Positions 5,917 through 8,391 of a stretch of DNA of 8,391 bases are shown one piece after another; position 1 is the first letter of the stretch, and each line of letters opens with the position of its first letter. This DNA comes from Clostridia bacterium (lineage in GTDB: Bacteria > Bacillota_A > Clostridia > Oscillospirales > CAG-272). Where the stretch lies: positions 1 through 8,391 of the forward strand of contig JAFYPS010000151.1 of NCBI GenBank assembly GCA_017547395.1, given 5' to 3'. Below the pieces are notes generated by a model, which did not search any database, was not told where the DNA came from, and saw only the letters and a list, made by a program, of their open reading frames with translations. Made by a program: the position numbers and the translations under genes.

Positions 5917-6882
5917 ATGAAAATATTTCAAAATCCTATATCCGATTTCAGCGCGCCCGACCCGTTTGTAACCTTTGATGGTGCAACCGGCTACTACTAC
6001 GCGCTGTTTACAAGAGGTACACATCTTGAGATTTTCCGCAGCAGATATGCGGCTGATATTATACGCGGCGGCGAGTCAAAGGTAATTTACACTCCAAATC
6101 CCGAAAAGGACGGCATTTACGGCGATATCTGGGCGCCCGAAATGCACAAGGGAACTGACGGGAAATGGTATATTTACACAAGTGGCAGATATGATGAAAA
6201 CCCGTGGCACAAGTGCCTTTTCATAATGGAGGCGGCGAGTGATGACCCGTTCGGCGACTGGTACTTCAAGTGCAAGCCGACCCCCACAACGTTTTCTATT
6301 GACCCTACCGTTTACACACATACAGACGGCAAGCAGTACGTCTGCTATTCGCTTGTTGACGGTCAGCAGCTTCTCGAAATCCGCGAAATGGAAAATCCTT
6401 ACACCTTTGGCGATAAAAAAGCGGTTATCGCAAAGGCTGAATATGACTGGGAACTTATCCCGCCGTACGTTGGCACGGGCGCGATAAACGAGGGTGCTTT
6501 CTTTGTCAAAAACGGGGACAGACTCTTTATAATCTATTCCGCAAACGGCGCCTTTACTGCATTCTACTGTCTTGGTGTGCTTGAATATATGGGCGGCGAC
6601 CTTTGCGATGCGGCTTCATGGAAAAAGCACGATAAGCCGCTTTTCACCTACGGTAACGGAGTGTACGCTCCGGGGCACGCATCCTTCTTCTATTCGCCCG
6701 ACGGCAGTGAACTCTGGTGCGCTTACCACGGAGTAAAGGAATATACCGAAGTCTTAAAGCCTACACCGAGATATCTCCATCTGCAAAAGGTGGCTTTTGA
6801 CGAAAGCGGCTATCCCGTAATGGGCGCGCCAACGGGTGAAAACGTTGATATCGTACCTCCAAGCGGTGAGATTGACGGCTAA
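5917..6882 (+). CDS. GH43 family glycoside hydrolase (α-L-arabinofuranosidase / β-xylosidase type), cytoplasmic
   Basis: This is a 321-residue protein with ATG 5917 preceded by GAGGAG at 5900-5905. GH43 enzymes are inverting glycosidases with a five-bladed β-propeller that remove arabinose or xylose units from plant polysaccharides. The expected catalytic set is readable: general base Asp15 in APDPFV, the WAPEMH motif (residues 72-77), the pKa-modulating Asp129 in SIDPTVY, and general acid Glu192 in INEGAF. The C-terminal PGHASF (His254) and the ELWCAYHG segment are also typical of the family. The single-domain length suits an exo-acting enzyme with no carbohydrate-binding module. There is no signal peptide, so it acts on imported oligosaccharides. 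It has its own promoter and is followed 76 bp later by a solute-binding lipoprotein gene, consistent with an uptake-and-degrade pair. Exact linkage and sugar cannot be told from sequence alone; arabinofuranosidase is my preference, with moderate certainty. Confidence 0.9.
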   Translation: MKIFQNPISDFSAPDPFVTFDGATGYYYALFTRGTHLEIFRSRYAADIIRGGESKVIYTPNPEKDGIYGDIWAPEMHKGTDGKWYIYTSGRYDENPWHKCLFIMEAASDDPFGDWYFKCKPTPTTFSIDPTVYTHTDGKQYVCYSLVDGQQLLEIREMENPYTFGDKKAVIAKAEYDWELIPPYVGTGAINEGAFFVKNGDRLFIIYSANGAFTAFYCLGVLEYMGGDLCDAASWKKHDKPLFTYGNGVYAPGHASFFYSPDGSELWCAYHGVKEYTEVLKPTPRYLHLQKVAFDESGYPVMGAPTGENVDIVPPSGEIDG

Positions 6883-6885
6883 TTT

Positions 6886-6902
6886 AATCAAATATGTTGA
6901 TT
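6886..6902. repeat. Inverted repeat overlapping the −35 of the lipoprotein promoter
   Basis: AATCAA (6886-6891), five-base spacer, TTGATT (6897-6902). The right half is itself the −35 hexamer. It could be an operator where a regulator would block RNA polymerase, or a weak AT-rich stem at the end of the GH43 transcript (three more T follow). It is short, so chance is a real possibility. Confidence 0.3.
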
Positions 6903-6925
6903 TTTACATTTGTATGTGCTAAAAT
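6897..6925 (+). promoter_or_regulatory. σA-type promoter with extended −10 for the solute-binding lipoprotein gene
   Basis: −35 TTGATT (6897-6902), 17-bp spacer, −10 TAAAAT (6920-6925) preceded by TGC, an extended −10. It has the same −10 hexamer and spacer length as the GH43 promoter. The ribosome binding site AAGGAG (6945-6950) is eight bases before ATG 6959. No clear terminator lies between GH43 and this gene, so read-through may add to expression. Confidence 0.72.
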
Positions 6926-6958
6926 AATAGCGATAATTTTTTATAAGGAGATTTTGCA

Positions 6959-8391
6959 ATGAAAAGATTTTTAAGCATTCTTCTCGTGGCTGTAATGTGC
7001 CTTTCTTTTGTAGCTTGCGGCGATGACGTTGAAGTGACCACCGGTCTTGCCACCGTTACCGATGCTACCGAAGACGCAGGCGAAAAGCCCGACATCCCGC
7101 TTACCTACGACTACGAGGGATATGAGTTCACGTTCCTCTCCGCCGGTAACAATGCGTATAGCGAGCTCAGCTTTGATGAAGAGTCTTCTATTCCGCTTGA
7201 CAATGCTCAGTACAAGCGCAAGATGAAGATGCAGCAGGACTACAACATTGAGATCGAAGAAATCAGTGAGTTCTCTTACTCTTCGGGCGGCGGCCCCGGC
7301 TTCAAGAGAGTTTCCAACCAGGTAAACTCGGGCGACTACACCTATGACCTTGCGCTTATCGCAGGTTATGACGTATCCGTTCTTGCTTACAGCGGTTATC
7401 TCTACGACCTTGCTTCTATCCCGACCATCAACCTTTCCAAGAGCTGGTGGGACCAGAACGCTACCGATAGCCTTTCTATCAACGGCGTTACCTTCTTCAC
7501 CACAGGTGACTTTACCGTTTCCGACAACAAGGCTGCATACGCTATGATGTTCAACAAGAAGCTCTTGAGCGACTACAACCTTGAAAGCCCCTATGACCTC
7601 GTTTACAACGGCGAGTGGACATACGAAATCTTCGGCGAAATGGTTAAGGCAGTTAGTGAAGACCTCAATCAGGACGGCGAGTACAACGAAAAGGACCGTT
7701 TCGGTCTTCTCGTATGGGACGACTCTATTATCGGCGTTGTTAACGCAGCAGGCGAGCGTTGCTGTACCATTAACGACGAGGGCGTAATCGAGCTTACCTT
7801 CTACAACGAAAACACACTTTCCGCTCTCGAGCAGTATGCTGAAATCGCATACAATGAGCAGGTTGCTCTTCAGTGGCAGCGTATAGGCGGAAGCCTTGGC
7901 GCTACAGGCGGCGATATGTGGGTTGCTGACCAGGCTCTCTTCAACAGCACAACCGTAGGCACCATCATTTCCTCCCGTGAAATGGAAAGCGACTTCGGCG
8001 TGCTTCCTTATCCTAAGCTTACCGTTCAGCAGGAGAATCACTACTCCACCGTTAGTGCTTACCTCACTCCTTACGTTTGTATCCCGCTTATTCAGGAAGA
8101 CATTGAGCGTACAGGTACTCTTACCGAGGCTCTTGCTTACCACGGTCAGAAGATCGTTCTTCCCGCGCTTTACGACGTAGCACTTATCGGTCAGGGTACC
8201 CGTGACGAGGACTCCGAGGGTATGCTCGACATTATCTTTGATAACCTTGTTTACGATATCGGCTACATCTACCAGATCGGCCCGTACAACAAGCAGCTTA
8301 TCATTCAGCTCCGTGACCGTAACGAAAACTTCACCTCTATGTACGATACATATAAGCCCTCTGCAAACGCAATGCTTATGCTTATCAACAA
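6959..8391 (+). CDS. Extracellular solute-binding lipoprotein of a carbohydrate-type ABC transporter (3' truncated by window end)
   Basis: The frame from ATG 6959 stays open to the window end, giving 477 residues with no stop; the 3' end is outside. Residues 1-20 are a lipoprotein signal peptide (KRF, hydrophobic core, lipobox FVAC with Cys20). A Thr/Asp/Glu-rich linker follows to about residue 45, and the binding domain begins around YEFTFLSAG (55-63). The pattern is that of large clostridial family-1-like sugar-binding proteins: an early Lys/Arg-rich helix (YKRKMKMQQDYNIEI), a Y-D-L-A-L segment, LYDL (148-151), WWDQNA and FNKKLL. A likely Ca2+ loop, D235-x-N-x-D-G-x-Y-x-x-x-D246, precedes RFGL. 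It would capture an oligosaccharide at the outer face of the membrane for a permease and ATPase presumably encoded further on. Codons are strongly biased to C-ending forms (GAC, AAC, TAC, ATC), suggesting high expression. The ligand is unknown; the GH43 neighbour suggests arabino- or xylo-oligosaccharides. Confidence 0.88.
   Translation, partial: MKRFLSILLVAVMCLSFVACGDDVEVTTGLATVTDATEDAGEKPDIPLTYDYEGYEFTFLSAGNNAYSELSFDEESSIPLDNAQYKRKMKMQQDYNIEIEEISEFSYSSGGGPGFKRVSNQVNSGDYTYDLALIAGYDVSVLAYSGYLYDLASIPTINLSKSWWDQNATDSLSINGVTFFTTGDFTVSDNKAAYAMMFNKKLLSDYNLESPYDLVYNGEWTYEIFGEMVKAVSEDLNQDGEYNEKDRFGLLVWDDSIIGVVNAAGERCCTINDEGVIELTFYNENTLSALEQYAEIAYNEQVALQWQRIGGSLGATGGDMWVADQALFNSTTVGTIISSREMESDFGVLPYPKLTVQQENHYSTVSAYLTPYVCIPLIQEDIERTGTLTEALAYHGQKIVLPALYDVALIGQGTRDEDSEGMLDIIFDNLVYDIGYIYQIGPYNKQLIIQLRDRNENFTSMYDTYKPSANAMLMLIN

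Noticed and set aside
5785..6024. 79-codon open frame on the − strand
   Set aside because: It crosses the terminator and the GH43 promoter and start. It has no support as a gene.
6971..8143. Long open frame of 390 codons on the − strand
   Set aside because: It lies wholly inside the + strand solute-binding lipoprotein, which has a lipobox, a ribosome binding site and a promoter. The − strand translation has no recognisable domain. The openness follows from the strong codon bias of the + strand gene.

Overview
The window looks like a stretch of chromosome from a gut- or rumen-type anaerobic Clostridia (Firmicutes; Oscillospirales- or Christensenellales-like). This is inferred from strong AGGAGG-type ribosome binding sites, moderate GC with AT-rich intergenic DNA, InlB/Flg_new repeats, copper-amine-oxidase-type stalk repeats, a solute-binding lipoprotein with a D-x-N-x-D-G loop, and a GH43 enzyme without a signal peptide. 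No taxon was verified. All supported genes are on the + strand.

Layout: (1) 2-361, the 3' end of a multi-pass membrane protein. (2) 439-4617, a 1392-residue exported modular protein with three InlB-type repeats. Its central part is a diverged tandem duplication of a ~360-residue module. (3) 4631-4798, a 55-residue peptide translationally coupled to it. (4) 4841-5281, a small exported protein with two stalk-type repeats. (5) 5316-5753, a small four-helix membrane protein. This block ends in a strong, symmetric intrinsic terminator at 5784-5821. (6) 5917-6882, a cytoplasmic GH43 glycosidase with its own promoter. (7) 6959 to the window end, a solute-binding lipoprotein of a carbohydrate-type ABC transporter, also with its own promoter, cut off by the window edge.

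Two functional blocks are separated by the terminator. The left block reads as a cell-surface cassette: a giant secreted protein, a tiny peptide, a stalk protein and a membrane protein, closely spaced and probably co-transcribed. Its biological role is unknown. The right block reads as glycan utilisation: capture of an oligosaccharide outside the cell by the lipoprotein, and cleavage of arabinose or xylose residues in the cytoplasm by the GH43 enzyme. The substrate is inferred from family, not shown.

The most novel-looking material is the left block, in particular the 55-residue peptide paired with the large repeat protein. I found no RNA genes, CRISPR arrays, transposons, attachment sites or origins. 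Intergenic stretches are all under 170 bp and are described in the entries.
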